Source: Singulisphaera sp. GP187 | Lineage (GTDB): Bacteria > Planctomycetota > Planctomycetia > Isosphaerales > Isosphaeraceae | Assembly: GCF_900129635.1 (NCBI RefSeq) | Contig: NZ_FSRB01000001.1 | Location: 5,111,501-5,175,500 of the forward strand | Direction of reading: 5' to 3' | Length of the DNA stretch: 64,000 nucleotides | Made by a program: the position numbers and the translations under genes | Notes under the pieces: generated by a model | Told to the model about the DNA's origin: nothing | Databases searched by the model: none | What the model saw: only the letters and a program-made list of their open reading frames with translations | Shown here: positions 36,708 to 45,408 of the stretch, one piece after another | Position numbering within the stretch: the stretch's first letter is position 1 | How the letters are laid out: every line of letters begins with the position of its first letter

Positions 36708-37397
36708 ATGCGAATCCAACCGGGTGAAGTTTACCGAATTCAATGGCCCTACGACGTGGCTGTTGAGAAAGCCCCCTACGCGATCGTCCTCTCCGAGGAG
36801 GGAGCCAACGACCAGCAGGTCATCGTCGTGCCGTTATTCACCGAGAACCTCGCGGATTCCGCGTTTCGACTCGCTCTGCCCGACGAAGTCATCGGCCGAC
36901 GCGCCGTGGCGCACGCGGACAAGCTGACGCGGCTCGCCGTCTCCCACATCAAAGAGCCCGAGAATGGGCCGTTGGGGACCATCGAAGAGGAAGTCTTCTT
37001 CGATCTGAACCTGGCCGTCGGCAAGGCGATCGGAGCCCATTTCTTCCCGGGAGAGTTTGAGGCCGACTGGAAACCGCCCGGCAGCAAACGGCCCGAGCGA
37101 GGCAGCATCTGGCAGTCGTTCTGGCAGAACTCGAAAGCGGCCACCCGGCCCGGCCTCGTGATGTCAGACTCGTCCGACGCCAATGCTCACGTGATCCTGA
37201 TGCCGTTGATCAGTCAACCGCTGGGCAAAAAGGCCACTCTCCCGTCCTGCGTCGACCTGGGCGAGTACGTGGCTCAGGCCGATCAGATCGAGGTCGTGCC
37301 GATTCATCAGCTTCGCGAATACGAAGATCGCGTCGACCGCTCGAAGTTCGAAGCGGCCTGCCGGGCGATCGCCCACGTCATCGGCGCGGAACTCTGA
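36708..37397 (+). CDS. Tandem MazF/PemK-like protein
   Basis: The ATG at 36708 lies ten bases after GAGGA; an upstream GTG at 36615 is also open but adds residues with no MazF counterpart. The 229-residue product seems to hold two MazF-like folds. The first (about 1-115) reads MRIQPGEVYRIQWPYDVAVE, KAPYAIVLSEEGANDQQVIV, VPLFTENLADS and AVAHADKLTRLAV, then TIEEEVFFDLNLAVGKAIGA. The second (about 128-229) mirrors it: RGSIWQSFWQNSKAATRPGL, VMSDSSDANAHVILMPLIS, YVAQADQIEVVPIHQL and FEAACRAIAHVIGA. MazF/PemK toxins are single-domain mRNA endonucleases with a linked antitoxin; none is adjacent here. Catalytic Arg and Ser/Thr positions are uncertain. It may be a derived or housekeeping relative. Confidence 0.6.
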   Translation: MRIQPGEVYRIQWPYDVAVEKAPYAIVLSEEGANDQQVIVVPLFTENLADSAFRLALPDEVIGRRAVAHADKLTRLAVSHIKEPENGPLGTIEEEVFFDLNLAVGKAIGAHFFPGEFEADWKPPGSKRPERGSIWQSFWQNSKAATRPGLVMSDSSDANAHVILMPLISQPLGKKATLPSCVDLGEYVAQADQIEVVPIHQLREYEDRVDRSKFEAACRAIAHVIGAEL

Positions 37398-37441
37398 ACT
37401 GAGTCTTGCCATTGAAATCTTTGCAACTTTAAGTCCAATTT

Positions 37442-37478
37442 AGTCTTGGAGGGTGGGCCGTGCCCACCCTCCAAGACT
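37442..37478. repeat. Perfect 17-bp hairpin between convergent genes
   Basis: AGTCTTGGAGGGTGGGC (37442-37458) and GCCCACCCTCCAAGACT (37462-37478) pair perfectly around a 3-base CGT loop. It lies between two convergent genes and could stop transcription from both sides, although no T-tract follows. Its core GGGTGGGC-CRT-GCCCACCC also occurs at 29152-29170, indicating a dispersed palindromic repeat. Confidence 0.7.
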
Positions 37479-37502
37479 CGGCACCGAATCGCTTCGGACG
37501 CC

Positions 37503-37949
37503 TCATTGCTTGGACTTCTTCGGTTTAGGCGTCACCGGAACGAAGGTGAGCTTCGCGTCCTCGATTTCCTCCCGGGTGGGCAGGCGGGCCTCCCCTGCCC
37601 CCTTCTCCAGGACTTCGAGGCGGAGCGTGACCTTATCGCCCACAACGGCCTTTGCGGGAACCGCGATCTGATACACACCGGCCTTTTGAAGCGGTCGGAC
37701 ACCGAACGGAGCGACGGTACCGGCGATCTTGCCGTCGACGGTCCGCACGATCACCCGCGCATTGCGGGGCAAGACACCTACCGCCAAGCGGAGGACGATC
37801 GCTTCATCCTTCGTCGGTTGTCGCGACAGGGTGAGCGTCAACTTGCCGCCCGGCGCTTCCCCGCCCGAGGGGAGCAGGCTCGCGAGGAGCCCGATCCCGA
37901 GCAGTCCAAGCACCGAGGGCGAACGACCGATCCGGCTAGTGGTCCCCAT
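37503..37949 (-). CDS. Small exported protein co-transcribed with tyrosinase
   Basis: The ATG at 37949 lies only 15 bp after the tyrosinase stop codon, with AAGAGAG just before it, so the two genes very likely share a transcript. The 148-residue product has a hydrophobic N-terminal segment (SPSVLGLLGIGLLASLLPSG) that may be a signal peptide or membrane anchor. It continues with beta-type sequence: KLTLTLSRQPTKDEAIVLRL, ARVIVRTVDGKIAGT and AGVYQIAVPAKAVVGDKVTL. It ends with a lysine/proline tail. The sequence resembles an immunoglobulin-like sandwich, but I do not recognise a family. Possible roles are a copper-delivery, chaperone or accessory protein for the tyrosinase, inferred only from position. 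Confidence 0.72.
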   Translation of the reverse strand: MGTTSRIGRSPSVLGLLGIGLLASLLPSGGEAPGGKLTLTLSRQPTKDEAIVLRLAVGVLPRNARVIVRTVDGKIAGTVAPFGVRPLQKAGVYQIAVPAKAVVGDKVTLRLEVLEKGAGEARLPTREEIEDAKLTFVPVTPKPKKSKQ

Positions 37950-37964
37950 GGCTCTCTTGGCCTT

Positions 37965-39524
37965 CTATAAGGTGCCGATCGAGATCGACTTCACAGGCAC
38001 CTGGAACGTGGACAGCGTCACGCCCTGGGTGTCGGGCACAACCTGGATCCGTAACGGCTCGCCTACCTTGAGCCTACCCGCCGCGCGGAGCCGCTTCAAC
38101 GCCTCGGTCAGCGGGACATCAAAGCTGACCGGCCCGGCCATGTGCCCGTGCCCGTGGCTGCCGAAAAAGGTGATGGTGCCGGCAAAGCTGGGGTCGCTGA
38201 AGCCGACATTCCTGGCGCCCTCGGGCGAGTTGACCAGGACGTGGAGCCGGACTCCGCGGCGATTCTCGGGCGGCTGGAGGGTGATCCGGGCAAAGAGCGG
38301 CGGCGTCGCGACCGCGGCCGCCGGATGGGTCAATGCCGCCGGGACGCTGCCGGTCGCGGTCATCGGCTGCTGGAAGTCGAGCGTGGTCTTCGACAAGGTC
38401 GTCTGGAATATCTTCTCCTTCTGCGCCAGGAGCCGCGGGGCGGCCTGTTGCACAACGTTCTCGCCGGAGCCGGGCTGATACGTGTAGTTGAACGGGCCGA
38501 TGGTCGCGTAGTCACCGGCCTTGCCGTTCGGCACCGACTGCCCCGCGCTGTTGATGTAGAAGAGGAACGGCTCATTCTGCCAGGCCGCCAGGTCGGCCCC
38601 CTCCGGCAAAGTCGGGAGGTTCTGGGCCTGCTGCTTCCGGGTCCAGACGTCCCAGAGCCGGTCGATGTTCGAGTGGTGCATGAAGAAGATCGGGTCGACC
38701 GGCGACAGAAACTCGCTCATGTCGCCGCCAACGGCGTTGTGAATGTTGTTGTGAGGCTGGCCCTCGAGAATCCCGAAGCCCACCATCTCGCTGTGCGCCT
38801 GCGCCTTGTCGCTCCCGAAGTCCAGGAACGTGGCCGGGGCGAGGGCGTCGAGGATCGTGGAGAGGGCGACCGAGTTGAGCACCGTGGGGTCGAAATTCGG
38901 CTGCCGCGCCTGGCTGCTCGGGAACAAGGCACCCGACGCGTTACTCCAGAAATCGGCGGGCGTGGCCATCCCGCGGAGGCTCAGCTCGTTCTGCTGGCCC
39001 GATGTCAGCCCCGCATAAAAGGTGTTCACCGGGTCGGTGAACTGCTGCTGGAACGCCGCGTAGCCATCAATGAAAGCCGGGTTGGCCGGGTTGAGTACGC
39101 TGTTGTCGGTGAAGGCCGACGGGATGTACGGCCCCGCCGTCCAATCCCAATAGGGAAGGGCGAAGTTCGAGTCGCCGCTCAGAGCGCGGCAGGTCTGCTC
39201 GAACCAGCCGATGTACCCGCGATGCCAAGGCAGGAGCCACCAGTTGCCGTGCGGGCAGTCGAGCAGGTGGATCAACGCGTTGCGATACCAGTTGCGCGGA
39301 TCCGTCGGCGGCAAGTTCAACATCGCCGTAATCGCGTTCTTGTAGCTCTGAAGCGTCGCCGCGGTCATCGGGTCGGTGACGTTCCTCCGGACGTACGGCG
39401 GCGTCCCCGCCTGCGCCCGCGCGGAGCCGGCCTTGACGCCGGATGCCAGGACCGCCGTCCCGCTGGCCACCAAGAATTCGCGACGCGACACGCCTACAGA
39501 CTGATTTTTGCAATCATTCATCAT
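37965..39524 (-). CDS. Tat-exported tyrosinase family copper oxidase
   Basis: The ATG at 39524 follows GGAAC; the longer frame to 39737 has no domain. The 519-residue protein starts with a twin-arginine signal (SVGVSRREFLVASGTAVLAS). The CuA site is provided by His86 (ALIHLL), His92 (CPHGNW) and His101 (LPWHRGYIGWFEQ). The CuB site has His258 and His262 (GQPHNNIHNAVGG) and His283/284 in DPIFFMHHSNIDRLWDVW. This is a complete type-3 copper centre of tyrosinase/polyphenol oxidase enzymes, which hydroxylate or oxidise phenols to quinones outside the cytoplasm. A C-terminal beta domain (about 370-519) resembles the shielding domain of plant polyphenol oxidases and may cover the active site until processed. 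It is followed 15 bp downstream by a small exported protein. Confidence 0.93.
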   Translation of the reverse strand: MMNDCKNQSVGVSRREFLVASGTAVLASGVKAGSARAQAGTPPYVRRNVTDPMTAATLQSYKNAITAMLNLPPTDPRNWYRNALIHLLDCPHGNWWLLPWHRGYIGWFEQTCRALSGDSNFALPYWDWTAGPYIPSAFTDNSVLNPANPAFIDGYAAFQQQFTDPVNTFYAGLTSGQQNELSLRGMATPADFWSNASGALFPSSQARQPNFDPTVLNSVALSTILDALAPATFLDFGSDKAQAHSEMVGFGILEGQPHNNIHNAVGGDMSEFLSPVDPIFFMHHSNIDRLWDVWTRKQQAQNLPTLPEGADLAAWQNEPFLFYINSAGQSVPNGKAGDYATIGPFNYTYQPGSGENVVQQAAPRLLAQKEKIFQTTLSKTTLDFQQPMTATGSVPAALTHPAAAVATPPLFARITLQPPENRRGVRLHVLVNSPEGARNVGFSDPSFAGTITFFGSHGHGHMAGPVSFDVPLTEALKRLRAAGRLKVGEPLRIQVVPDTQGVTLSTFQVPVKSISIGTL

Positions 39525-40038
39525 AGGGTTCCGTTCAACAAGAGATTCGTCGCTCGTGACGGGACAAATGAAGTCGACGCGGGCCGTTTCCCAATCACCG
39601 CCATCTTGGTTCCTCCCACGCACACAATCGGCAAGCGACCCACCGACCGACCGGTTGCGTCCCAAGTCATCAGGACCGACAACGTCAGGGACCTCGTTGC
39701 CGGACGTTCGAGATGACCCAGATCCCCACACTCGCACTGCGGCTAAATATGGCAGGAAACGCCGAGCAATCGCATTATTGAAAACAAGTTATCTGGGGAT
39801 CAAGAGAATAATTCCAAAAAAAGCTCGCTTTCGGCTCCTTGCTGAACTGGAATCGTGAGGTGTTTGCAACATCCAACCATTCTTGCATTTCTTTCAAAAT
39901 CACGCGATTCTTCACTGTCTCGTGAGAAAACGGCACGATTCCGTCCCTGGAATTGCCGATAATCCTCTGGACAGTAAGAGAACAAACGTACATACTGTCC
40001 CTCGCGTTGAAACCGATCCTTCCGTGGTCAGGAGTCAG
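39525..40038. promoter_or_regulatory. Divergent region between tyrosinase and DUF1579 genes
   Basis: Contains AT-rich sequence near 39810-39900 and, close to the DUF1579 start, a perfect 8-bp inverted repeat GGACAGTA (39969-39976) / TACTGTCC (39993-40000) with a 16-base spacer. The repeat ends 38 bp before the start codon, a suitable place for a repressor site. No coding frame is supported. Confidence 0.45.
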
Positions 40039-40611
40039 ATGATGAACACGTTTCTTCGATACCTCTGCCTTGCTGCGTCGGCCTTGGGAATTGGCTCGAT
40101 TGCCCTCGCTCAAGACGAGTACCCCGTCCCCAAACCGACGGCCGAGCACAAGATCCTCGCCGCAGAGGAAGGCACCTGGGACGCGACCATCAAGTCCTAC
40201 CCGAAAGGCCCCGATTCCGAGGCGATGGTCACGAAGGGAGTCGAGGTCAACACCGTGCTCCCGGGCGGACTCTGGTTGGCATCGGTCTTTAACGCGGACT
40301 TCGGCGACATGAAGTTTGAGGGACGTGGCCAGTACGGCTACGATTCGATCCAGAAGAAATATGTCGGCACCTGGGTCGATTCGATGAGCCCCTCCCTCAC
40401 CGTGCTTTCGGGGTCCTATGACGCCAAGACGAAGACGTTGACCTACACGGGCGATGGCGTCTGCCCGCTCGATGGCTCCAAGCTGGCCCAAAAGATGGTG
40501 AGCACCACCAAGGATGACGGCAGCCGCCAGTTCACGCTTTACATGACCGGCACGCAAACGGGCGGCAAGGAAGCCAAGGTCATGCAAATCGAATACACGA
40601 AGCGAAAATAG
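40039..40611 (+). CDS. DUF1579 domain exported protein
   Basis: AGGAGTCAG precedes the tandem ATG pair at 40039/40042; the longer open frame from 39883 is ignored because it covers the promoter area. The signal peptide is MMNTFLRYLCLAASALGIGS with cleavage near ALAQDEYP. The mature domain PTAEHKILAAEEGTWDATIK, then KGVEVNTVLPGGLWLASVFN, YGYDSIQKKYVGTWVDSMSP and LTYTGDG is the DUF1579 pattern: a lipocalin-like barrel of about 150 residues, frequent in planctomycetes and with no proven ligand. The protein (190 aa) is complete and predicted to be exported. It is divergent from the tyrosinase gene, from which it is separated by a possible operator. Confidence 0.88.
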   Translation: MMNTFLRYLCLAASALGIGSIALAQDEYPVPKPTAEHKILAAEEGTWDATIKSYPKGPDSEAMVTKGVEVNTVLPGGLWLASVFNADFGDMKFEGRGQYGYDSIQKKYVGTWVDSMSPSLTVLSGSYDAKTKTLTYTGDGVCPLDGSKLAQKMVSTTKDDGSRQFTLYMTGTQTGGKEAKVMQIEYTKRK

Positions 40612-40796
40612 CCCCAAGGCGAACCGGCCAATGAGGCTTCCGCAGTCGCTTGAAACCGACCTGCGGAGGCCGTCCAATCGCCCGATGTTCGGCAAACGTC
40701 ATTGAGACTCGTTCATGACCATCAATCCGGTTCTGTCATGCAGTCCGTGGCGACGCATCTCCAAATAAGCAAACAAATACACATGCGAACCTACTC

Positions 40797-42194
40797 TCAC
40801 TTCAGACCGGCCGGGATCGGATCAGCCGCCGCGATCCCCTCGGGCAGCTCCTCGAGAACCGTTCCCCGTAGCGCGCCGGCCGTCGCCGGAGCCGCGCCGT
40901 GCTCGCGGCGGTAGACCTCGGCCGCCAGCCGGACGATCAGCACCGAGCGACGCCGACGCTCCCGGGCCAGATCACCCTGGCCCTCCCAGGGCGGGTCGCC
41001 CGAGCCAGGATACAGGCCAGACAAGAACCCGGCGATCTCGGTCCGCTCGAGGGTCCGCGCCAGGAATTCCGGCCTCACAGCGGGAGAAGGGGCGGGGGCG
41101 GACGGGTCGTCGGTATAGATCCAAGTCGGTTTTCGGATCGCCAGCCGAGCCCGACGCCCGGTCGGCCGGTCCACCTGTGCCAGCCAGTTGGCGAACAACA
41201 ATCGGATCGCGCGGCGACTTCGCTCCCGATCGTTGCTGACGTGGAGCCGGCCCCGTTGAATGGGATCCCTCACCACCGGCCATCGCACGAGCCGATCCAG
41301 CACGCCCGTTTGCCGGCCTCCCAGCAAGGGGAGTATCCGGCCGCAGTCGCGCATCGTCGACTCGAAGTTCGTCAAGTCCTCCACGGCCTTGAGACACGAC
41401 AGGTAGTCGAGCTTGACCGCCTCGGAGACCGGCGGGGTCAGGGCATCGGCATCCCGAGTGTCGTGCAGTGCTCGCCGGAGCTGTCCGGGTCCGAGGCGCG
41501 GGTCGGCCGCCCATCGGAGGATGCAACGAGCGGCCAGGGAGTGGATCCTCGCGCCGTAGTGGCGTTGCATGAGCGTGCCATGCCGGCCGATGAGCCGGCT
41601 GCAGCGAAGCATCGCAAGATACCAGTCCCAGGCTTCGTCCAGCGCGCCGGCGTCCTCGAGGCGCGAGCCCTCCAGGGCCGCCATCCCGGCAAGGATGTTG
41701 GCGTCCTGGATGAGGTACATCCCCGGGCCGACGGACAACCGGCCGGGTTGATGATAAAGGGCATCGCGCCGCCGACTCCCCTCGCGCCAGAGCTCCAGCG
41801 CCGCGCGTTTGGCCTCCAGGTATTCGCGAAGCCCCAGGGGGGCCGACGACCAGGTCAACGGCCTGATCTCGTCGCCCCACAGGGCTTTACAGAACAGGCC
41901 CCTCCGAGCCTCGTCGATCGCATTCGGCGGGTCCACCAGCTTGTGCGCCGCCGCGTACGCGACGAAGGCGTTGTCGGCATCGGGGAGCGTGACGGGCCGC
42001 CGCGCCTCAGCCACATCAAACGGATCGCCGACGTCGGGGAGCCCGTCGAGGCTCCCCACCCGCCAGATCGTGACAGCGACGAAGGCGACCCATCCGACGA
42101 TGCCCCCGATGGCCAGCCGTCGTCCCAAGCCACCCTTGGGCCGTCGAAACCGCCTGGATCCCTGCGACGCTGGGGGTTGTGACGCCGTTGTCAT
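40797..42194 (-). CDS. Unassigned single-pass membrane protein
   Basis: The 465-residue protein has a basic N-terminus (SRRFRRPKGGLGRRLAIGG) followed by one transmembrane helix (IGGIVGWVAFVAVTIW, about 28-44) that would leave the remainder outside. The body is helical and Arg-rich with phrases such as PDADNAFVAYAAAHKLV, DALYHQPGRLSVGPGMYLIQ and ARIHSLAARCILRWAADPRL. It ends EVYRREHGAAPATAGAL, a phrase seen in planctomycetal proteins that also carry such N-terminal anchors. No catalytic motif or known family was recognised. The start ATG follows GAGGCCGAGTC. It is followed on the same strand, about 180 bp away, by no other gene; the upstream gene is an esterase on the same strand. Confidence 0.75.
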   Translation of the reverse strand: MTTASQPPASQGSRRFRRPKGGLGRRLAIGGIVGWVAFVAVTIWRVGSLDGLPDVGDPFDVAEARRPVTLPDADNAFVAYAAAHKLVDPPNAIDEARRGLFCKALWGDEIRPLTWSSAPLGLREYLEAKRAALELWREGSRRRDALYHQPGRLSVGPGMYLIQDANILAGMAALEGSRLEDAGALDEAWDWYLAMLRCSRLIGRHGTLMQRHYGARIHSLAARCILRWAADPRLGPGQLRRALHDTRDADALTPPVSEAVKLDYLSCLKAVEDLTNFESTMRDCGRILPLLGGRQTGVLDRLVRWPVVRDPIQRGRLHVSNDRERSRRAIRLLFANWLAQVDRPTGRRARLAIRKPTWIYTDDPSAPAPSPAVRPEFLARTLERTEIAGFLSGLYPGSGDPPWEGQGDLARERRRRSVLIVRLAAEVYRREHGAAPATAGALRGTVLEELPEGIAAADPIPAGLK

Positions 42195-42337
42195 GACTCG
42201 GCCTCATCCCCGGGGTGAAAAATTGGTGCGAGCCGCCAGACACCTCAATGGGGACATCGAGAAGATTCAGGGAGAATGGGAACCCGGTCGCCAGCCTTCA
42301 TGGCCACCGACTTCCTCAGACTCCCGGGGGCAAGCCA

Positions 42338-43210
42338 TCACTTCTTCAAGGCTTCGCCCACGAACTCGAACAACGCCTTTGTGGCCGGATCGTTGGGCAG
42401 GCCGAGATCCGCATTGAGCTTGTTGTGATTGGACTCCTGGGCACTGAAGACCTTGGCGGGAACGCCCGCGTTCTTCAGCACGCTCGCGAGCCGCTGCGCC
42501 TGCGCGCTGGTATCGGGATGATCGGCAACGTGCAGGATCAGAAACGGAGGAATGCCTTTGTCTTTGGCCACATGCGTGACGGCGGATAGGTCGCGATGCT
42601 TCGCGGGATCGTTGCCGAACTTCTCACGGTGGCCGTACTTCGCTTGCGGCTGGTCGTGCACGCGACGACGGGTCTCCGCAGTCTCAATAATCGCCGGCAC
42701 ATCGTAGGTGTCGCCATCGACGGGCACGCAGCCTTTGGTGATGGCCAACGACAGCCCCTCGGCCTTCAAGTAGCGATCATCGGTGCAGATCAACGCGGCG
42801 AGTTGCGCACCGGCCGAATGGCCCATGACGAAAATCCGCTCCGGATCGCCTCCGGACTCGGCGATATGGTCGTGGACCCAGCGGATGGACTTCGCCACGT
42901 CGCGCACGATCGTCGCCATGTCGACGTTCGGCAGGAGTCGGTAGTTGGTGGAGACAAAGACAAACCCATGGTCCATGAACGCTTGCGGCTTGATCTGAAC
43001 GCTCGTTTTGTCGCCCGTCTGCCAACCGCCGCCGTGAATCCAGAAGACGACGGGCAGACCTTTCGCATTTCGTGGTGAATAAACATCGAGCACCTGACGC
43101 TCTTGCGCCGGATCGGCGTAGGCGATGTTGGATTTGACGTCCTGGGCCTGCGCTTCGGACAGGAGAGCGAAAACGATGAGCAGCCGGGAAACATGTTTCA
43201 CAGGATTCAT
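42338..43210 (-). CDS. Exported alpha/beta hydrolase (carboxylesterase-like)
   Basis: The 290-residue protein has a signal peptide (HVSRLLIVFALLSEAQAQ). The oxyanion motif FWIHGGGW is at 57-63 and the nucleophile elbow VMGHSAGAQLA has Ser132. DHPDTSAQAQ and ESNHNKLN supply plausible Asp and His of the triad, so it appears active. The domain begins SNIAYADPAQERQVLDVYSP, which is characteristic of BD-FAE/hormone-sensitive-lipase-like esterases that deacylate sugars or small esters. In planctomycetes such enzymes often accompany polysaccharide degradation. It reads away from a region of dispersed repeats; the unassigned membrane protein at 40797-42194 follows downstream on the same strand. Substrate unknown. 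Confidence 0.9.
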   Translation of the reverse strand: MNPVKHVSRLLIVFALLSEAQAQDVKSNIAYADPAQERQVLDVYSPRNAKGLPVVFWIHGGGWQTGDKTSVQIKPQAFMDHGFVFVSTNYRLLPNVDMATIVRDVAKSIRWVHDHIAESGGDPERIFVMGHSAGAQLAALICTDDRYLKAEGLSLAITKGCVPVDGDTYDVPAIIETAETRRRVHDQPQAKYGHREKFGNDPAKHRDLSAVTHVAKDKGIPPFLILHVADHPDTSAQAQRLASVLKNAGVPAKVFSAQESNHNKLNADLGLPNDPATKALFEFVGEALKK

Positions 43211-43424
43211 CCTTTGAAAAGTCGGTTGCGATACCTCTCGCGTTCAACTTGCGATTGTCGTGGACATCAAGGATCCCGCGCGATGTTAGCCCAATCCTGA
43301 TCGTTCGGCGAGCGTTGACATTGCCAGCTGCCCGACAGACGTATCGAATCTCAGAAAGAATCCAAATCAATTTGCCAACGCTGTCAATATGCCGGCACAC
43401 AACAAATTCATCATTGGCTATCGA

Positions 43425-43478
43425 TGATTCACCGATTCGTCCAGACCTCCAAATGAGAAGTGCCTGGCCACTTGAGTC
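43425..43478. repeat. Dispersed ~50-bp repeat, copy 1
   Basis: GATTCACCGATTCGTCCAGA then CCTCC and GTGCCTGGCCACTT recurs, with changes, at 45173-45225 and more weakly at 48655-48705. The first two copies bracket the membrane-protein gene at 43484-44992. Confidence 0.5.
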
Positions 43479-43483
43479 TCCCG

Positions 43484-44992
43484 CTAGCCAATGAATTTCA
43501 GAAGAATCAGTAAAACAAACGGCAGGGTCACGATCCAGCAAATACCCAGGAGACGCCCGAGCCGATCGATCCAGAATGCTTCGGATCGCCAACTGCCCAT
43601 CATCGCCATCGTGATCCAGCAACCGGCGATGCCCAGACCCGAGAGGCCCGAGACGTAAATCGAGCTGTTCATCACGATCTCGTGGATCCGGTCAGGGTCC
43701 GAGTCGATCAAGTACTGGACCAGGCCCAGGCCCGCGATCAAGACGACGACGAACCCAACCTGAAAGCACGCCAGCGGGCCCGGATTTCGGAGGGTTTGGG
43801 AGCGCTCGGCAGCAGGCATGGACAAAACGATCATCGCGAGTGTCGCTGAACCCGCCACGAGCAACGGTGCGCTGAGGATCACCCCCAGTGCTCCCAATAA
43901 CAACGCAACGTTCAGTGCGGGCCAGTCCGTCGTGGCAGGAGCGTGATTGAGCGCGTCCAACACCTCGGCGGGATCCAGGGTGCCGACGGACTTGTGGACT
44001 AACAGACAGGCGACGGCCGTTGCGGCGACCAGCACCATGGCATCGGAAACCCTGGGCAATCGCCGCGATCCGACACGCCCGTCGACGTCGACCGGCGCCT
44101 GTTCCGTGATCGTTCTCAACCCCGCAGCCGTCGTCTCCCGGTCGGCAACCTGGTGTGTACCGCCGCGGACGAACCAGCCGGCGAAGAAGCAGGCGGCGAA
44201 TGCTCCGGTCAGGAGCGTGGGCCAGCCGATCAACGCGAGCCCATGGCTCCATGAAACGCGAGGCGTCTGGGGCGGTCGTACGAAGGTCGGCGCGGGGACG
44301 TCCCCCGCGTCGATCACAATGACTCGATCGCGGAATGCCTCCCCGCTCCAGGGAACCGTCGACTGACCGTGAACGTGAAGGCCCACGACGATCGCCCGCC
44401 CCGTCGGGATCAACCATCGGCCGTTGACCGTCTCATGGAGCACGTCGGGAATCTGGAATGTGTTGCGAAACGGCTTGCTTGTTGATCCGTCCCAGACCTC
44501 CTCGCGGCGAATCGCCGTCTGGAATGTTCGGATCCGGCTGCTCGTGATCGTGATGTCGGCGAGAGTCCCCCCCGGCGCAGGGAACTCTTTCACATCGAGT
44601 TCGACCCCGTCGAGGACGTTACCGATGACCGGGTTGAGAGCCAGGGCCGTGGTCCTTCCCTTCGACACCTGGGCTTTGCGTTTGAACGACGCGACATAGA
44701 AGACGCGCTTCCCTCCGGCAGCGAGACCCTTCACCGTGCCCGCCGGCAGGCAGGAGACCGATGCAGCGACCAGTCGCTTCAGGGTCGCCGCATCGGCCGT
44801 CCAGACGGTGTAACAATCGCCCTGCCCGATGTACTCGAGCTGATCAAAGAGATCGGCACGCCACTGAATACTCTCCATTTCCAGGATGTGAGCCCGCAGA
44901 GGAACGCTCACATTCGTCGCCGCTGGCAGAGCCGCGACGGTCGGGGTTGACAAGAGGAGAAGGTTGATCCAGGGGAGAAGGAAGGGTGACAT
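43484..44992 (-). CDS. Unassigned polytopic membrane protein
   Basis: The 502-residue protein begins with a signal-like segment (WINLLLLSTPTVAALPAA). About 230 exported residues follow, with beta-rich text such as RADLFDQLEYIGQGDCYTVW and TADAATLKRLVAASVSCLPA. Five or six transmembrane helices come next (LALIGWPTLLTGAFAACFFA; VLVAATAVACLLV; LNVALLLGALGVILSAPLLV; VGFVVVLIAGLGLVQYLI; WIVTLPFVLLILLKF). No family was recognised. An extracytoplasmic sensor or binding domain joined to a membrane unit is one reading. The gene is flanked on both sides by related ~50-bp repeats (43425 and 45173), which suggests it could be a mobile or recently shuffled segment. The start has no strong ribosome-binding site. 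Confidence 0.7.
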   Translation of the reverse strand: MSPFLLPWINLLLLSTPTVAALPAATNVSVPLRAHILEMESIQWRADLFDQLEYIGQGDCYTVWTADAATLKRLVAASVSCLPAGTVKGLAAGGKRVFYVASFKRKAQVSKGRTTALALNPVIGNVLDGVELDVKEFPAPGGTLADITITSSRIRTFQTAIRREEVWDGSTSKPFRNTFQIPDVLHETVNGRWLIPTGRAIVVGLHVHGQSTVPWSGEAFRDRVIVIDAGDVPAPTFVRPPQTPRVSWSHGLALIGWPTLLTGAFAACFFAGWFVRGGTHQVADRETTAAGLRTITEQAPVDVDGRVGSRRLPRVSDAMVLVAATAVACLLVHKSVGTLDPAEVLDALNHAPATTDWPALNVALLLGALGVILSAPLLVAGSATLAMIVLSMPAAERSQTLRNPGPLACFQVGFVVVLIAGLGLVQYLIDSDPDRIHEIVMNSSIYVSGLSGLGIAGCWITMAMMGSWRSEAFWIDRLGRLLGICWIVTLPFVLLILLKFIG

Positions 44993-45172
44993 TCAGTGAG
45001 ACTCAGTCATCCATTGACTCAAACGGCCAATCATCCCAATGCGGTTGATTAGGATTGCTCATTCCAGCACTCCGCACAACCTCTGTCACTCGAAATCCTC
45101 GAATCCCCAGGAGCGAATATCGATCGCCAGGCCCATAAAAGAGGGCACCCGAGTCGGAATTGGCCACTGATT

Positions 45173-45225
45173 CTCACGGATTCGTCCAGAGCTCCCCAAT
45201 GTGGTGCCTGGCCATTGAACCCTTG
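45173..45225. repeat. Dispersed ~50-bp repeat, copy 2
   Basis: GATTCTCACGGATTCGTCCA then GAGCTCCCCAATGTGGTGCC and TGGCCATTG matches the copy at 43425-43478 over most positions and lies in the same orientation. A weaker relative is at 48655-48705. Confidence 0.5.
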
Positions 45226-45408
45226 TTCGAAAATCAAGTCTGACGAATCTCGTCTTCGATGATCTCGTTGAGAAAGTTCGTCAATGAAGAGCCTGCTGGC
45301 TTGTTCAGGAATTCGCCAGCAGCACAAAACCAACAAGTCATCAATTTTATATTTTTTGAACTGGGGAAGTCTCCCACGACGTATCGGCCGAAAACTTCAA
45401 TTGGGATC

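Noticed and set aside
38142..39716. A 524-codon plus-strand frame
   Set aside because: Antisense to the tyrosinase gene, whose copper ligands are intact on the other strand.
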